Positions 1 through 6,308 of a stretch of 21,141 nt of DNA are shown piece after piece. The notes beneath the pieces are model-generated. The model saw only the letters and a program-made list of their open reading frames with translations. It had not been told where the DNA came from and ran no database searches. The stretch comes from a virus. The position numbers were made by a program, and so were the translations under genes. Each line of letters starts with the position of its first letter. Position 1 is the first letter of the stretch. The stretch lies in the IMG/VR virus record IMGVR_UViG_3300028393_000385, positions 1 to 21,141 of that record; one strand, written 5' to 3'.

Positions 1-116
1 GTTTATTGAACCCCACTTTGTTGGTATTTCTCCAACTCAACTGTCTCACAGGACAGGTGGACCTCATCAACAAGGTTTCATTAATAACTATAAGGTAATT
101 TGTTTTTTTGTGAAGG
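1..116 (-). ncRNA. Partial structured non-coding segment at window edge
   Basis: No convincing gene. On the minus strand it can form a hairpin with arms CTGTC/GACAG (6-nt loop) and one with arms GTTGG/CCAAC (7-nt loop). It lies downstream of the 117-437 gene and runs off the window. A plus-strand reading frame is open here but has no start in the window and no recognisable product, so a partial plus-strand gene is not excluded. Confidence 0.3.
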
Positions 117-437
117 TTATTTATAATAATACACAACTATGTCTGATTGGACATCAACCATAGTATACTCAGCACCAATTTTATTCTCAACCCAGTGAGC
201 AATTGCCGAAATAGAATCATTATTATCTAACGAGAAAAAACTAGAAATTTCTTTCATCAAATCTCTACTAATCGTAATCCAACCTCTAATTGGGTTATAT
301 TTAATCTGAGCATATAAATCTTCCTTTGAATTAACGAAAAACGTATACTCTCCATAGTCCTTCTGAATAAAGTCCTGATTGTCAAGATACTTAAATATTA
401 CCTTTTCTCGTTGTGATTCTGTGATTAGATATTTCAT
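117..437 (-). CDS. Hypothetical phage protein with N-terminal ITE motif
   Basis: 106-residue protein of unknown function. It starts MKYLITESQ, the same kind of N-terminal leader seen in the genes at 12174-12731, 14305-15348, 15348-16229 and 16229-16546, although the bodies are not similar. The (I/L)-x-E pattern resembles sites cut by T4-type prohead proteases in packaged internal proteins; that link is inference. The rest is a mixed, slightly acidic soluble protein without membrane segments. A TATTTAT element lies directly upstream at 444-450 and a minus-strand terminator (462-492) isolates it from the tRNA-Tyr unit, so it is probably its own transcription unit. Confidence 0.75.
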   Translation of the reverse strand: MKYLITESQREKVIFKYLDNQDFIQKDYGEYTFFVNSKEDLYAQIKYNPIRGWITISRDLMKEISSFFSLDNNDSISAIAHWVENKIGAEYTMVDVQSDIVVYYYK

Positions 438-450
438 TATATAATAAATA
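438..450 (-). promoter_or_regulatory. TATTTAT-type promoter candidate
   Basis: On the minus strand this reads TATTTATTATATA, ending right at the ATG of the 117-437 gene. It belongs to the same AT-rich family as the elements before the endonuclease genes, but with shorter spacing to the start. Assigned by similarity only. Confidence 0.35.
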
Positions 451-461
451 CATTACACAAT

Positions 462-492
462 AAAAAAACCCCATTCTTTTGGAACGGGGTTT
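462..492 (-). terminator. Rho-independent terminator of the tRNA-Tyr unit
   Basis: On the minus strand a hairpin with arms AACCCCGTTC and GAATGGGGTT (4-nt loop, one G-U pair) is followed by a run of seven T. It would end the transcript that begins near 805 and carries tRNA-Tyr and the structured segment 493-715. Confidence 0.85.
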
Positions 493-715
493 AATTTCAA
501 AACACTGCGTGGAAGCATCATCCACATCCGACCCAAACATTTTATTACCCCACCGGAGTTTGGTGGTCTTTATTATTGTTATGAGGTTTTCGTAATTGGG
601 TTAGCTAAACCCTACTTATTCCCTCCTCACCGCAACAGTCGTTAAGCGCGCACTCGTACTGTGTTTTGGTGTCGTAATAACAGGAGCTTTAAATCCTATA
701 TCCGTCGTGTTTTTG
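493..715 (-). ncRNA. Structured non-coding RNA downstream of tRNA-Tyr
   Basis: About 220 nt without a credible gene, between tRNA-Tyr and a terminator, so it should be transcribed with the tRNA. Minus-strand hairpins visible by eye are GTGGA/TCCAC and CCACC/GGTGG (each 5 bp with a 7-nt loop), GGGTT/AACCC (5-nt loop) and a longer ACAGT/ACTGT enclosure. It has no T-arm, so it is not a further tRNA. Function unknown. Confidence 0.5.
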
Positions 716-797
716 TGGGAGTAGGAGGACTCGAACCTCCGAAACCTATCGGTGAGACATTTACAGTGTCTTGCAATTGCCGCTATGCGATACTCCC
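716..797 (-). tRNA. tRNA-Tyr(GTA)
   Basis: Class II cloverleaf: 7-bp acceptor GGGAGTA/TACTCCC, anticodon arm AGACA-CTGTAAA-TGTCT giving anticodon GTA, an extended variable arm as expected for Tyr, and T-arm GGAGG-TTCGAGT-CCTCC. Discriminator A. No encoded CCA. First gene of a short unit with its own host-type promoter. Confidence 0.95.
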
Positions 798-810
798 CTT
801 AATTCTTTTA

Positions 811-841
811 CAAAGATACTATAAATATTTGAAAAAACAAG
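811..841 (-). promoter_or_regulatory. Host-type promoter for tRNA-Tyr
   Basis: Minus-strand -33 CTTG (838-841), 19-nt spacer, -7 TATCTTTG (811-818). This matches the Bacteroidetes TTTG/TAnnTTTG promoter; start expected near 805, just upstream of the tRNA. Confidence 0.75.
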
Positions 842-882
842 AAAAAAATGATTAGGACAACTGACTTTTGATAAGAGTTTGT

Positions 883-896
883 ATATTTATAATAAA
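883..896 (+). promoter_or_regulatory. TATTTATAATAAA promoter candidate of the DUF559-type endonuclease
   Basis: The plus strand reads TATTTATAATAAA at 884-896, ending exactly 8 nt before the ATG at 905. The identical 13-mer at the same distance precedes the HNH gene and the GIY-YIG gene on the other strand, which makes chance unlikely. Confidence 0.55.
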
Positions 897-904
897 AGAG
901 TGTT

Positions 905-1804
905 ATGGAATGTAAAATTTGTGGTAAAGAAATTAAAGGTAATGGGGGGTTGGTATCTCATCAAATAAAATGTTCGTATGCTGAATCAGTTAAAGATGAG
1001 GTATTTGAATCATATACTAAAGATTTTTTATCAATAACTAAAATTAGAAAAAAATATAAATTACAAGACACTGACATTTACATAATTTTAGGAAATTCTT
1101 TGAGGGGTAAATCGGATTCAGGGAAACTTGCTCATAAAAAATATCCCGATTCATTTAAACATTCTGATGAGACAAAACAAAAAATTAGAGAAATCAGGAT
1201 TAAGTTTATGAAAGAAAATCCGGAACAAACTGCTTGGAGGACCAAGAATCTATCATACCCCGAAAAACTATTTTTGGAAAAGATATATGAATTAGGTTTA
1301 GATAAAAAATATTCAATAGTTAGAGAATATTCCGTATTCCCTTACTTTATTGATTTTGCGTTTGTTAATGAAAAGATTGCAGTTGAGATTGATGGTTCAC
1401 AACATTTACTACCTGAAAGAAAAGAAAGGGACGATAAAAAAGATGTATTATTAAAGGAAGATGGTTGGTTTATTTTACGTGTTAGTGAAAACGAAGTTAA
1501 AACAAATATCAATTCGGTCTTTAACACAATAATCACAATAATTAATGATAGACCAAAAATACAATCTATGAAACTTGGTGTTGTTAAGTTCCCAAAGAAA
1601 AGACAAATAAAGGAAAGAGAATCTTGTGGTTTAACAAAGGGTGAAATTGAAAGGTCAATTAAACAAAGAAGAGTTACTCGTCCTCCATATCAAGAATTAA
1701 TTGATTTAATTAAAACCAATGGATATAGTAAAACAGGAAAAATGTTTGGTGTTTCAGACAATTCAATCCGAAAGTGGATTAAATCCTATGAAAAAAATTT
1801 GTAG
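905..1804 (+). CDS. Homing-type endonuclease: zinc finger, DUF559/Vsr-like nuclease, C-terminal HTH
   Basis: 299 residues, one of only two plus-strand genes. The N terminus carries a C2H2-like zinc finger (C3, C6, H19, C23). The centre holds a Vsr/DUF559-type PD-(D/E)XK nuclease core: Y118-P-E120, D150, then E161-I-D163-GSQH167, followed by the GWFILRVSE strand (about 187-195). Residues about 253-297 form a helix-turn-helix with VSDNSIRKW. This last module is nearly the same as the C terminus of the HNH endonuclease at 6291-6944 although the catalytic domains differ. Such genes usually act as site-specific homing nucleases that spread between phages. It converges on tRNA-Glu: its TAG stop (1802-1804) overlaps the tRNA 3' end. 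Preceded by the shared TATTTATAATAAA element. Confidence 0.88.
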   Translation: MECKICGKEIKGNGGLVSHQIKCSYAESVKDEVFESYTKDFLSITKIRKKYKLQDTDIYIILGNSLRGKSDSGKLAHKKYPDSFKHSDETKQKIREIRIKFMKENPEQTAWRTKNLSYPEKLFLEKIYELGLDKKYSIVREYSVFPYFIDFAFVNEKIAVEIDGSQHLLPERKERDDKKDVLLKEDGWFILRVSENEVKTNINSVFNTIITIINDRPKIQSMKLGVVKFPKKRQIKERESCGLTKGEIERSIKQRRVTRPPYQELIDLIKTNGYSKTGKMFGVSDNSIRKWIKSYEKNL

Positions 1805-1873
1805 CCCGACGGAGAATCGAACTCCGATTGTATGAATGAAAATCATATTTCCTAGCCATTAGAAGACCGGGCC
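1802..1873 (-). tRNA. tRNA-Glu(TTC)
   Basis: Acceptor GGCCCGG/TCGGGCT with G-U ends, anticodon arm TATGA-TTTTCAT-TCATA giving TTC, T-arm CGGAG-TTCGATT-CTCCG, discriminator A. Its 3' end overlaps the stop codon of the convergent endonuclease gene. Confidence 0.9.
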
Positions 1874-1994
1874 AAATAAAAAAAGATAGCTTATAATGTC
1901 CACATTATACCACTATAAGAAGTAACGACCAGTCAAGTTGTGATTCTTACTTTACGTTGCCTGCAACAGGTGTAACTTACTTCTATCCTTTAGA
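1874..1994 (-). other. Inter-tRNA spacer with inverted repeats
   Basis: No gene seen. Contains the inverted repeat TATAATG/CATTATA (around 1890-1907) and a short GTTG/CAAC hairpin. Probably transcribed between tRNA-Met and tRNA-Glu and removed by processing. Confidence 0.35.
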
Positions 1995-2074
1995 TGCGGG
2001 AGTGGGACTCGAACCCACGAGGCTTTCGCTGAGGCTTATGAGACCTCCCAGATACCAACTTCTGACACCCCGCA
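1995..2074 (-). tRNA. tRNA-Met(CAT) with enlarged variable arm
   Basis: Acceptor TGCGGGG/TCCCGCA, D-arm with TTGGTA loop, anticodon arm GAGGT-CTCATAA-GCCTC giving CAT, T-arm GTGGG-TTCGAGT-CCCAC. The acceptor resembles initiator tRNA (GCGGGG core), but position 1-72 is a U-A pair. The variable region is about 12 nt instead of 5 and holds a GC-GAAA-GC mini-hairpin, unusual for Met. CAT could also be read as Ile after lysidine modification. Confidence 0.8.
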
Positions 2075-2119
2075 TTATAATATTTCAATTTAACATTCAG
2101 TCGTTCCTGAATTGTTTTA

Positions 2120-2151
2120 CAAATGTAAGTAATAAATACTCTCGTGTCAAG
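2120..2151 (-). promoter_or_regulatory. Host-type promoter for tRNA-Met/tRNA-Glu
   Basis: Minus strand: -33 CTTG (2148-2151), 20-nt spacer, -7 TACATTTG (2120-2127). Start expected near 2114, just upstream of the tRNA pair. Confidence 0.75.
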
Positions 2152-2158
2152 AAAAATC

Positions 2159-2641
2159 TTATTTAACTTCCCAAGAATATAAAATAACTCGTTTTTTCAT
2201 CTTAGAATCTTCTGTGTTTCCAACAACAACCCCATCAATGATTGAAAAAGCGTGTCCACGAACAACAACAAGATATCTACCTACAGGATACTTCTTAATG
2301 AAAGTTCCTGTGGTCATGCTACGTTTAACAATTTCACCTTTAACCTTAACATCATATTTCATATGTCCGTTTTGGTCACCCAAATTGGAGAATGATTTAC
2401 CATTAATCAAAACTCCTCTTCTAACCATACTACGCATACCTCCAACAAAGTTTCTTGTCCCCTCACGATTTCCACGAAACCATTTTTTCGCAACGAACTT
2501 GTGAGCTTCATCGTAATGCATTTCAAACGAAGACGCTATAGCTCTAACCGCACAATCATTACTTTCACTTTGAGCGATTTTAGAATCACTGTATCCAATA
2601 ATCGCATCTTTTGTAGGTATGTACTTTATTTCGTTATTCAT
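2159..2641 (-). CDS. Papain-like cysteine protein (putative peptidase)
   Basis: 160 residues. The pattern NDC30-AVRAIA followed about 100 residues later by VVVRGH130-AFSIIDG is the Cys...His arrangement of papain-fold peptidases and related phage proteins; D136 or a nearby residue could complete the site. There is no signal peptide, so it should act in the cytoplasm or virion. Peptidase activity is inferred from motif spacing, not from overall similarity. The host-type -7 box TATATTTG ends only 4 nt before the ATG, so the mRNA is probably leaderless. The gene is a single unit, followed by the promoter of tRNA-Met. Confidence 0.75.
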   Translation of the reverse strand: MNNEIKYIPTKDAIIGYSDSKIAQSESNDCAVRAIASSFEMHYDEAHKFVAKKWFRGNREGTRNFVGGMRSMVRRGVLINGKSFSNLGDQNGHMKYDVKVKGEIVKRSMTTGTFIKKYPVGRYLVVVRGHAFSIIDGVVVGNTEDSKMKKRVILYSWEVK

Positions 2642-2645
2642 ATCA

Positions 2646-2677
2646 CAAATATAAGGCGAAATACTTTACCCCACAAA
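2646..2677 (-). promoter_or_regulatory. Host-type promoter, leaderless arrangement
   Basis: Minus strand: -33 TTTG (2674-2677), 20-nt spacer, -7 TATATTTG (2646-2653). Only 4 nt separate the -7 box from the ATG at 2641, so transcription should begin at or next to the start codon. Confidence 0.8.
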
Positions 2678-2681
2678 TTTT

Positions 2682-3407
2682 TTATCCGATTGACAATACA
2701 CTCTTTTTGTAGTAGTCATCAAACCCGTCAAGCATTTCAGTAATTGTTTTGGTTCCATCATTTTTGATAACCTCGTCAATCAAACCAAACTCTTTTGCTT
2801 CGTCTGAATTATACCATCTGTCACGTGCAGAGAACTCCAATACCTCATCAATAGTTTTTCCACAATTCTCAGCCAACATCTTAAATAAGATATAGTTATA
2901 CTTCTCAGCTTCCATCTGGTTGATACGAGTATCTTGGATGTTACCACTTGTTCCGTGACTAACTTGGTGGGTCATAACCTTTGAATATACTAGTGATGAA
3001 CGTTTACCTTTGGTTCCTGATGAAAGTAATACCGAACCCATAGATGCACACATACCAATATTTGTGGTAACAACATCTGACTTAATGTAGTTCATCAAAT
3101 CCACAATACCAAGACCACACAATACTGAACCACCTGGTGAGTTAATATATAAGGTAATATCTTTCTGTTCAACCGAATCCAAGAATAACATCTGAGCTTG
3201 AACGATGTCGGACATACGTTGGTTTACCGCTCCTGATACCCACAGGATACGTTCTCTCATCAATCGTGAGAAGATATCAATCTGTGTTGCTCTCATCTCT
3301 CTTTCCTCTAACACATAAGGTGTTAATGAGTTCTCAAACGCATCAAGGCTCGTTGATGAAATCCCTTCACTTAAAGCAAACTTTCTAAATTCTTTTCCGT
3401 AATCCAT
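2682..3407 (-). CDS. clpP: Phage ClpP-family serine protease
   Basis: 241 residues. The ClpP/crotonase fold is clear: YINSPGGSV (87-95) forms the oxyanion region, S122 in GMCASMGS is the nucleophile, H147 in MTHQ the general base, D196 in ARDRW the third catalytic residue, followed by the usual EA..GLIDEV end. The N-terminal 45 residues are phage-specific. Host ClpP forms tetradecamers with Clp ATPases; a phage copy may redirect host proteolysis or process virion proteins, neither of which can be told from sequence. It ends an operon (4296 gene, structured RNA, tRNA-Phe, two small genes, clpP), starting 6 nt after the previous stop. Confidence 0.95.
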   Translation of the reverse strand: MDYGKEFRKFALSEGISSTSLDAFENSLTPYVLEEREMRATQIDIFSRLMRERILWVSGAVNQRMSDIVQAQMLFLDSVEQKDITLYINSPGGSVLCGLGIVDLMNYIKSDVVTTNIGMCASMGSVLLSSGTKGKRSSLVYSKVMTHQVSHGTSGNIQDTRINQMEAEKYNYILFKMLAENCGKTIDEVLEFSARDRWYNSDEAKEFGLIDEVIKNDGTKTITEMLDGFDDYYKKSVLSIG

Positions 3408-3413
3408 ATTATA

Positions 3414-3575
3414 TTATTTTATTCCTTTACAAATTTGTTTATCGTCCGATGTGTCCCATAGTTTGGGATTAACCATATGACAGGTATGTTTTCTACCTGT
3501 TCGTTGAACAAAGTTTTTTAACTTACTGTTGTGATTATTTTCAACCTTCCAAGGACATTCCTTACAACAAGACAT
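3414..3575 (-). CDS. Small Cys-rich protein, DUF6283-like
   Basis: 53 residues from the ATG at 3575. A longer frame starts 30 nt upstream but would overlap the preceding gene, whereas this ATG lies directly after that gene's stop. It has a CCKECPW cluster near the N terminus, an HTCH motif in the middle and a C-terminal CKG, the spacing of small phage zinc-binding proteins such as DUF6283 (assignment from memory, moderate confidence). Probably binds one zinc ion; role unknown. Lies just upstream of clpP. Confidence 0.72.
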   Translation of the reverse strand: MSCCKECPWKVENNHNSKLKNFVQRTGRKHTCHMVNPKLWDTSDDKQICKGIK

Positions 3576-3576
3576 A

Positions 3577-3786
3577 TTATATCTTTTCGTATTTAATATT
3601 ATCAAGTTTTTCCATGAGTTGGTAATAGATGGTAAGGTCCATACTTACAATTTCTTTTTCATATTTCGCAAGATATAGTTTTACCAATTTCTTTGCAGCA
3701 ACTCCTTGTAAGGGTGTCTTACAGGACTTTATTACCTCCTCAACCCATAATAGGGTGTCATACCAATTTTTTCCTTTTGCCGCCAT
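3577..3786 (-). CDS. Small hypothetical protein
   Basis: 69 residues starting MAAKGKNWYDTL at 3786. The open frame extends upstream, but that part would lie inside tRNA-Phe, so the internal ATG is preferred. Mostly helical and basic (AAKKLVKLYLAKYEKE), no membrane segment, no family recognised. It sits between tRNA-Phe and the Cys-rich gene and is cotranscribed with clpP. Confidence 0.7.
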   Translation of the reverse strand: MAAKGKNWYDTLLWVEEVIKSCKTPLQGVAAKKLVKLYLAKYEKEIVSMDLTIYYQLMEKLDNIKYEKI

Positions 3787-3800
3787 AATTTTAAAATTTG

Positions 3801-3874
3801 TGAAGAAGACGGGAATCGAACCACGTGGCACAAGATGTTTCAAACCTTTGCTCTACCGACTGAGCTACTTCTTC
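3801..3874 (-). tRNA. tRNA-Phe(GAA), first copy, bulged T-stem
   Basis: Acceptor GAAGAAG/CTTCTTC, D-arm GCTC...GAGC, anticodon arm AAGGT-TTGAAAC-ATCTT giving GAA, discriminator A. The 5' side of the T-stem has six bases, ACG(T)GG, against CCCGT, so one U bulges out. The second Phe copy (10713-10788) has the same bulge. Confidence 0.85.
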
Positions 3875-3884
3875 ATATAAGTTA

Positions 3885-4290
3885 AAGGTCGTCTTCCCTG
3901 TCCGTGTGGTATTTCACGAGACGACCTTTGGTGTAGTATTTACCATCAATAGTATTTCTTCGGATATGCCCCAAGAGAGTGAGGCCGTAGTAACCATCCA
4001 CCGAAGACTTGTACTCTCACCCATATTACAGGGTTACCCTCAGGACATCTTCTCCATACCCCCAAAGTTACCTGGGTGGTCTCACTCGTAAGAAGAGTGT
4101 ATATTGTAGAATTGTCCAGTATTTCTACAACTTGTGGATTGTATTACAACCATTTAAGGCCCCTAACCCCTTCCATCCATAATGGGGAATCCTATTTAAC
4201 TCGTGTAGCCTCCCCCATAGCCTTGAAGCTCTCAAGTCAGGTTCACACGCCATAACAGTCGGATATCTCTGTTAATCGTGGGGTCTTATT
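3885..4290 (-). ncRNA. Large structured non-coding RNA with pseudoknot
   Basis: About 400 nt without a credible gene between the 4296 gene and tRNA-Phe, transcribed with both. Strong helices: 3885-3894 with 3919-3928 (10 bp), 4104-4111 with 4123-4130 (8 bp), TAACAG/CTGTTA closing a loop with ATATCCGA near 4256-4277, and CTTGA/TCAAG. The helices 3957-3963/4001-4007 and 3975-3980/4013-4018 interleave, giving a pseudoknot. It lacks a T-arm, so it is not tmRNA, and I could not match RNase P conserved regions. No family recognised. Size and context resemble phage ornate RNAs located beside tRNAs. Confidence 0.6.
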
Positions 4291-4295
4291 TTTAA

Positions 4296-4664
4296 TTAGA
4301 TTACTCCGACCTCAGACATTACCTCGTCAGCACAATCCATTATAATATCTGAGTGAATTTCACCAGTAGCACTTACGAATGCGTCTCTCAAAGCATCTTC
4401 GTCAATACTTGGGATGATTAAACGACCATCAACTTCAAATGTTACCACATCATTAGCTTCTAATGAATTAATCATTTCATCAAAGATACATTCATTAATT
4501 TTACCGGTGTATTCAATCAAGAAATCTTCTAATTGTTCTCTTGTGAAAACAATATCACCTTCAACTTCAACACCTGCTTCAGATTTAACTTCATTTAATT
4601 GTGATTGGATTTCAATTAATTTCTCAATCAACTCTTCGTTTTGTTTTTTGTTCTTCTTAGCCAT
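4296..4664 (-). CDS. Acidic hypothetical protein with N-terminal coiled coil
   Basis: 122 residues. A Lys-rich start (MAKKNKKQ) leads into a likely coiled coil (about 9-30, ELIEKLIEIQSQLNEVKSE) and then a strongly acidic, helix-rich body. No catalytic motif, membrane segment or family seen. First gene of the operon leading to the structured RNA, tRNA-Phe and clpP. The host-type promoter leaves a leader of about 25-30 nt. Confidence 0.75.
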   Translation of the reverse strand: MAKKNKKQNEELIEKLIEIQSQLNEVKSEAGVEVEGDIVFTREQLEDFLIEYTGKINECIFDEMINSLEANDVVTFEVDGRLIIPSIDEDALRDAFVSATGEIHSDIIMDCADEVMSEVGVI

Positions 4665-4694
4665 ATTATTCTTTTTTTGTTTTTATTTCTTTTA

Positions 4695-4726
4695 CAAATA
4701 TACTTCTAATTTTTGGTTATATCAAA
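4695..4726 (-). promoter_or_regulatory. Host-type promoter of the clpP/tRNA-Phe operon
   Basis: Minus strand: -33 TTTG (4723-4726), 20-nt spacer, -7 TATATTTG (4695-4702). Drives the 4296 gene and probably everything down to clpP. Confidence 0.8.
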
Positions 4727-4728
4727 TT

Positions 4729-5328
4729 TTATCTAACCAAACTTACAAAACCTCTTTGGTAATGTGGGGTTCCTTTTTCATCACGGTAATACATCTTCCA
4801 AGTGTATATACCTGACTCACAATAGTATCCACTGTTATTCACATTACCAGTCCAATATTGTGATAATGATTCAATAACACAAACCATTTCACCCCACTGC
4901 GTATAAATCTCTAATCGTGGATTAAATACACTGGTTCCCTTGAAGGAAAATATATCATTCAACCCATCGTTGTTAGGTGAAAACGAATTGGGAACATAAA
5001 GTTTATGACAGGTAGTTGTGGTAATAGTTAAAGACGCTGTGTCAGTACTACACCCATTTAAATCCACACCATACACTTCAATCAAATGACTATCAGTGGT
5101 ATCATCCCAAGTCAATGAAATATCATTGTCGGACTCAACCTGTCCCACACTATCTACGGTCCAGTAATAAACAACATTGTCTATGTTCTCAACAGAATAG
5201 TTATGTGTCTTAAACTCTGAACACATATCAAGTACATTACCATCGTGTGTTATCGTTAGTGGTAAGGTGTCACACTGTCCAAAGAAGTGTGAGGGAATAA
5301 ATAATAATACAAATAAAAGTTTTTTCAT
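4729..5328 (-). CDS. Secreted protein with type IX secretion (type B, gliding-type) C-terminal domain
   Basis: 199 residues. Signal peptide 1-18 (MKKLLFVLLFIPSHFFGQ, then C). Residues about 45-105 look like one PKD/Ig-like repeat ending in a GC...TASLTI strand. Residues 111-199 match the gliding-motility-associated C-terminal domain (TIGR04131-like): VPNSFSPNNDGLNDIF, then IYTQWGE, a W-x-G region, SGIYTWKM and the final RGFVSLVR. In Bacteroidetes this domain sends cargo through the type IX system to the surface or medium. The mature part has room for little else, so a binding or surface role is more likely than an enzyme. Its presence in a phage segment is unusual; host origin is inferred. 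Own promoter, near-leaderless. Confidence 0.9.
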   Translation of the reverse strand: MKKLLFVLLFIPSHFFGQCDTLPLTITHDGNVLDMCSEFKTHNYSVENIDNVVYYWTVDSVGQVESDNDISLTWDDTTDSHLIEVYGVDLNGCSTDTASLTITTTTCHKLYVPNSFSPNNDGLNDIFSFKGTSVFNPRLEIYTQWGEMVCVIESLSQYWTGNVNNSGYYCESGIYTWKMYYRDEKGTPHYQRGFVSLVR

Positions 5329-5335
5329 ACGAAAT

Positions 5336-5367
5336 CAATTATACACATTAGACTTTGTAAAGTCAAA
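5336..5367 (-). promoter_or_regulatory. Host-type promoter of the type IX cargo gene
   Basis: Minus strand: -33 TTTG (5364-5367), 20-nt spacer, -7 TATAATTG (5336-5343). Seven nt separate it from the ATG at 5328, so the leader is nearly absent. Confidence 0.7.
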
Positions 5368-5375
5368 AAAAATTG

Positions 5376-5447
5376 AGGTCGGAGTTGGAATCGAACCAAC
5401 GTGGATGGTTTTGCAGACCACCTCCTGAGCCACTCGGACATCCGACC
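5376..5447 (-). tRNA. tRNA-Cys(GCA)
   Basis: Acceptor GGTCGGA/TCCGACC, anticodon arm GTGGT-CTGCAAA-ACCAT giving GCA, T-arm GTTGG-TTCGATT-CCAAC. Discriminator U, the identity base for Cys. Confidence 0.93.
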
Positions 5448-5456
5448 TTAATATAG

Positions 5457-5529
5457 TACCCCCGGAAAGATTCGAACTTCCACCTTATCATCCGTAGTGA
5501 TAGATTCTAATCCATTAAACTACAGGGGC
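5457..5529 (-). tRNA. tRNA-Arg(ACG)
   Basis: Acceptor GCCCCTG/CGGGGGT, anticodon arm TATCA-CTACGGA-TGATA giving ACG (A34 normally becomes inosine), T-arm GGAAG-TTCGAAT-CTTTC, discriminator A. Confidence 0.9.
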
Positions 5530-5533
5530 AAAA

Positions 5534-5621
5534 CGGAGAGCAGTGGACTCGAACCACGCCCAACTTAATGGGTTACTGTTTAGCAAACAGTCGGGGTCAC
5601 CATTACCCTCCTTTACTCTCC
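5534..5621 (-). tRNA. tRNA-Ser(GCT)
   Basis: Class II: acceptor GGAGAGT/GCTCTCC, anticodon arm ACTGT-TTGCTAA-ACAGT giving GCT, long variable arm with CCCA/TGGG, T-loop TTCGAGT, discriminator G as in Ser tRNAs. One mismatch at the T-stem base. Confidence 0.92.
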
Positions 5622-5628
5622 ATGTTAG

Positions 5629-5700
5629 TGTGTCTAACCAGATTTGAACTGGTGCTAACAGAACCACAATCTGTCGTGCTCGCCGCTACACCATAGACAC
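5629..5700 (-). tRNA. tRNA-His(GTG)
   Basis: Acceptor GTGTCTA/TAGACAC, anticodon arm ACAGA-TTGTGGT-TCTGT giving GTG, T-arm ACCAG-TTCAAAT-CTGGT. The base before position 1 is G, as needed for the extra G of His tRNA, but the discriminator is A instead of the bacterial C. Confidence 0.92.
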
Positions 5701-5710
5701 CGTGTAAAAA

Positions 5711-5785
5711 AACCCAATTAATCAAGGGGATTCAAACCCTTCTTGAAACCTGAGCGCCCTGTTCTTATGGGTAAGGGGTTGGGTG
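5711..5785 (-). other. Degenerate tRNA-like element or decayed tRNA
   Basis: It lies between tRNA-His and the long tRNA-like element. Minus strand: ends pair as ACCCAA/TTGGGT (5712-5717 with 5779-5784), and a T-arm-like hairpin AAGGG with loop TTTGAAT lies at 5724-5741, but about 7 extra bases separate T-arm and acceptor and no canonical anticodon arm can be drawn. It may be a decayed tRNA or a structured spacer; the T-run after it would also allow weak termination. Confidence 0.35.
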
Positions 5786-5792
5786 TGTTTTG

Positions 5793-5909
5793 TAATCAGG
5801 ACAGGATTCGAACCTGTAAATCTCCAAAATAAAATTATCTCGAGTTCATTTTATTTCTTAAGGAGTCCATTTAATTAGATGGAGCGTCTACCAGTTCCGC
5901 CACCTGACT
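5793..5909 (-). tRNA. tRNA-like element F: Leu-type D-arm, 8-nt anticodon loop, giant variable arm
   Basis: 117 nt. Acceptor AGTCAGG/CCTGATT, Leu-like D-arm GGCGGAACTGGTAGACGC, arm TCCAT-CTAATTAA-ATGGA with an 8-nt loop, then about 48 nt before T-arm ACAGG-TTCGAAT-CCTGT. The insert has nested stems CTCC/GGAG and AAATAAAAT/ATTTTATTT. Acceptor and T-arm are shared with elements A-E at 7.4-8.6 kb. The anticodon is ambiguous because the loop is one base too long, so charging cannot be predicted. Confidence 0.6.
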
Positions 5910-5915
5910 ATGTTA

Positions 5916-6164
5916 CTACTTATTTAAGAGGTCTAAGTTTGGAGTGAAACGCTCTGCCGCTTCCTTGTAGATAGACATCTGAGTCATCATCAAGTGGGCA
6001 TAAACATTACCACCAACAATCTCGTTAACCATTTTGCATCGTTCTCTAACAACACCTTCTGTACGGACAAATCCTTGTGGTCCATCTTCTTTCATTTCTC
6101 TAACCGCTTGAGCCAATTCCAAGTTAGTCATATCAGAGAATACTTTTGTTACTGCGTTTTCCAT
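5916..6164 (-). CDS. Small hypothetical protein, first gene of a tRNA operon
   Basis: 82 residues, helical, no membrane segment: MTNLELAQAVREMKEDGPQ, then a middle part rich in R, V and E, then MMTQMSIYKEAAERF. No family recognised. It is led by a host-type promoter and followed after 6 nt by tRNA-like element F, then the degenerate element and tRNAs His, Ser, Arg and Cys. It therefore heads a mixed protein/tRNA transcript. Confidence 0.75.
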   Translation of the reverse strand: MENAVTKVFSDMTNLELAQAVREMKEDGPQGFVRTEGVVRERCKMVNEIVGGNVYAHLMMTQMSIYKEAAERFTPNLDLLNK

Positions 6165-6184
6165 AGTTTGTTATTTTGATTTGA

Positions 6185-6215
6185 CAAATCTACGGCAAAA
6201 ATCCTCTCAAACAAA
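6185..6215 (-). promoter_or_regulatory. Host-type promoter of the His-Ser-Arg-Cys operon
   Basis: Minus strand: -33 TTTG (6212-6215), 19-nt spacer, -7 TAGATTTG (6185-6192). The stretch TTTGCCGTA before the TTTG of the -7 box is shared with the promoter at 20635-20666. Confidence 0.75.
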
Positions 6216-6232
6216 ATTTATTTTAAGAAAAG

Positions 6233-6308
6233 TACCCCCTGAGAGACTCGAACTCTCACTAAAACATCGTTCTAAGCGATGCGCGTCTGCCTATTCCGCC
6301 AAGGGGGT
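6233..6308 (-). tRNA. tRNA-Leu(TAG)
   Basis: Acceptor ACCCCCT/AGGGGGT, Leu-like D-arm, anticodon arm CATCG-CTTAGAA-CGATG giving TAG, T-arm GAGAG-TTCGAGT-CTCTC, discriminator A. The variable region is only about 6-7 nt, short for a class II Leu tRNA. Its 5' part encodes the last codons and stop of the HNH gene. Confidence 0.88.

Noticed and set aside
661-855. Plus-strand frame of 64 residues
   Set aside because: Runs antisense through tRNA-Tyr; its GGLEPP string is a typical by-product of translating the T-arm complement.
1957-2166. Plus-strand frame of 69 residues
   Set aside because: Antisense to tRNA-Met and its promoter; contains the tRNA-derived GLEPTR string.
3885-4290. tmRNA or RNase P RNA
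   Set aside because: No T-arm or tag frame for tmRNA, and the conserved RNase P core segments could not be located by eye.
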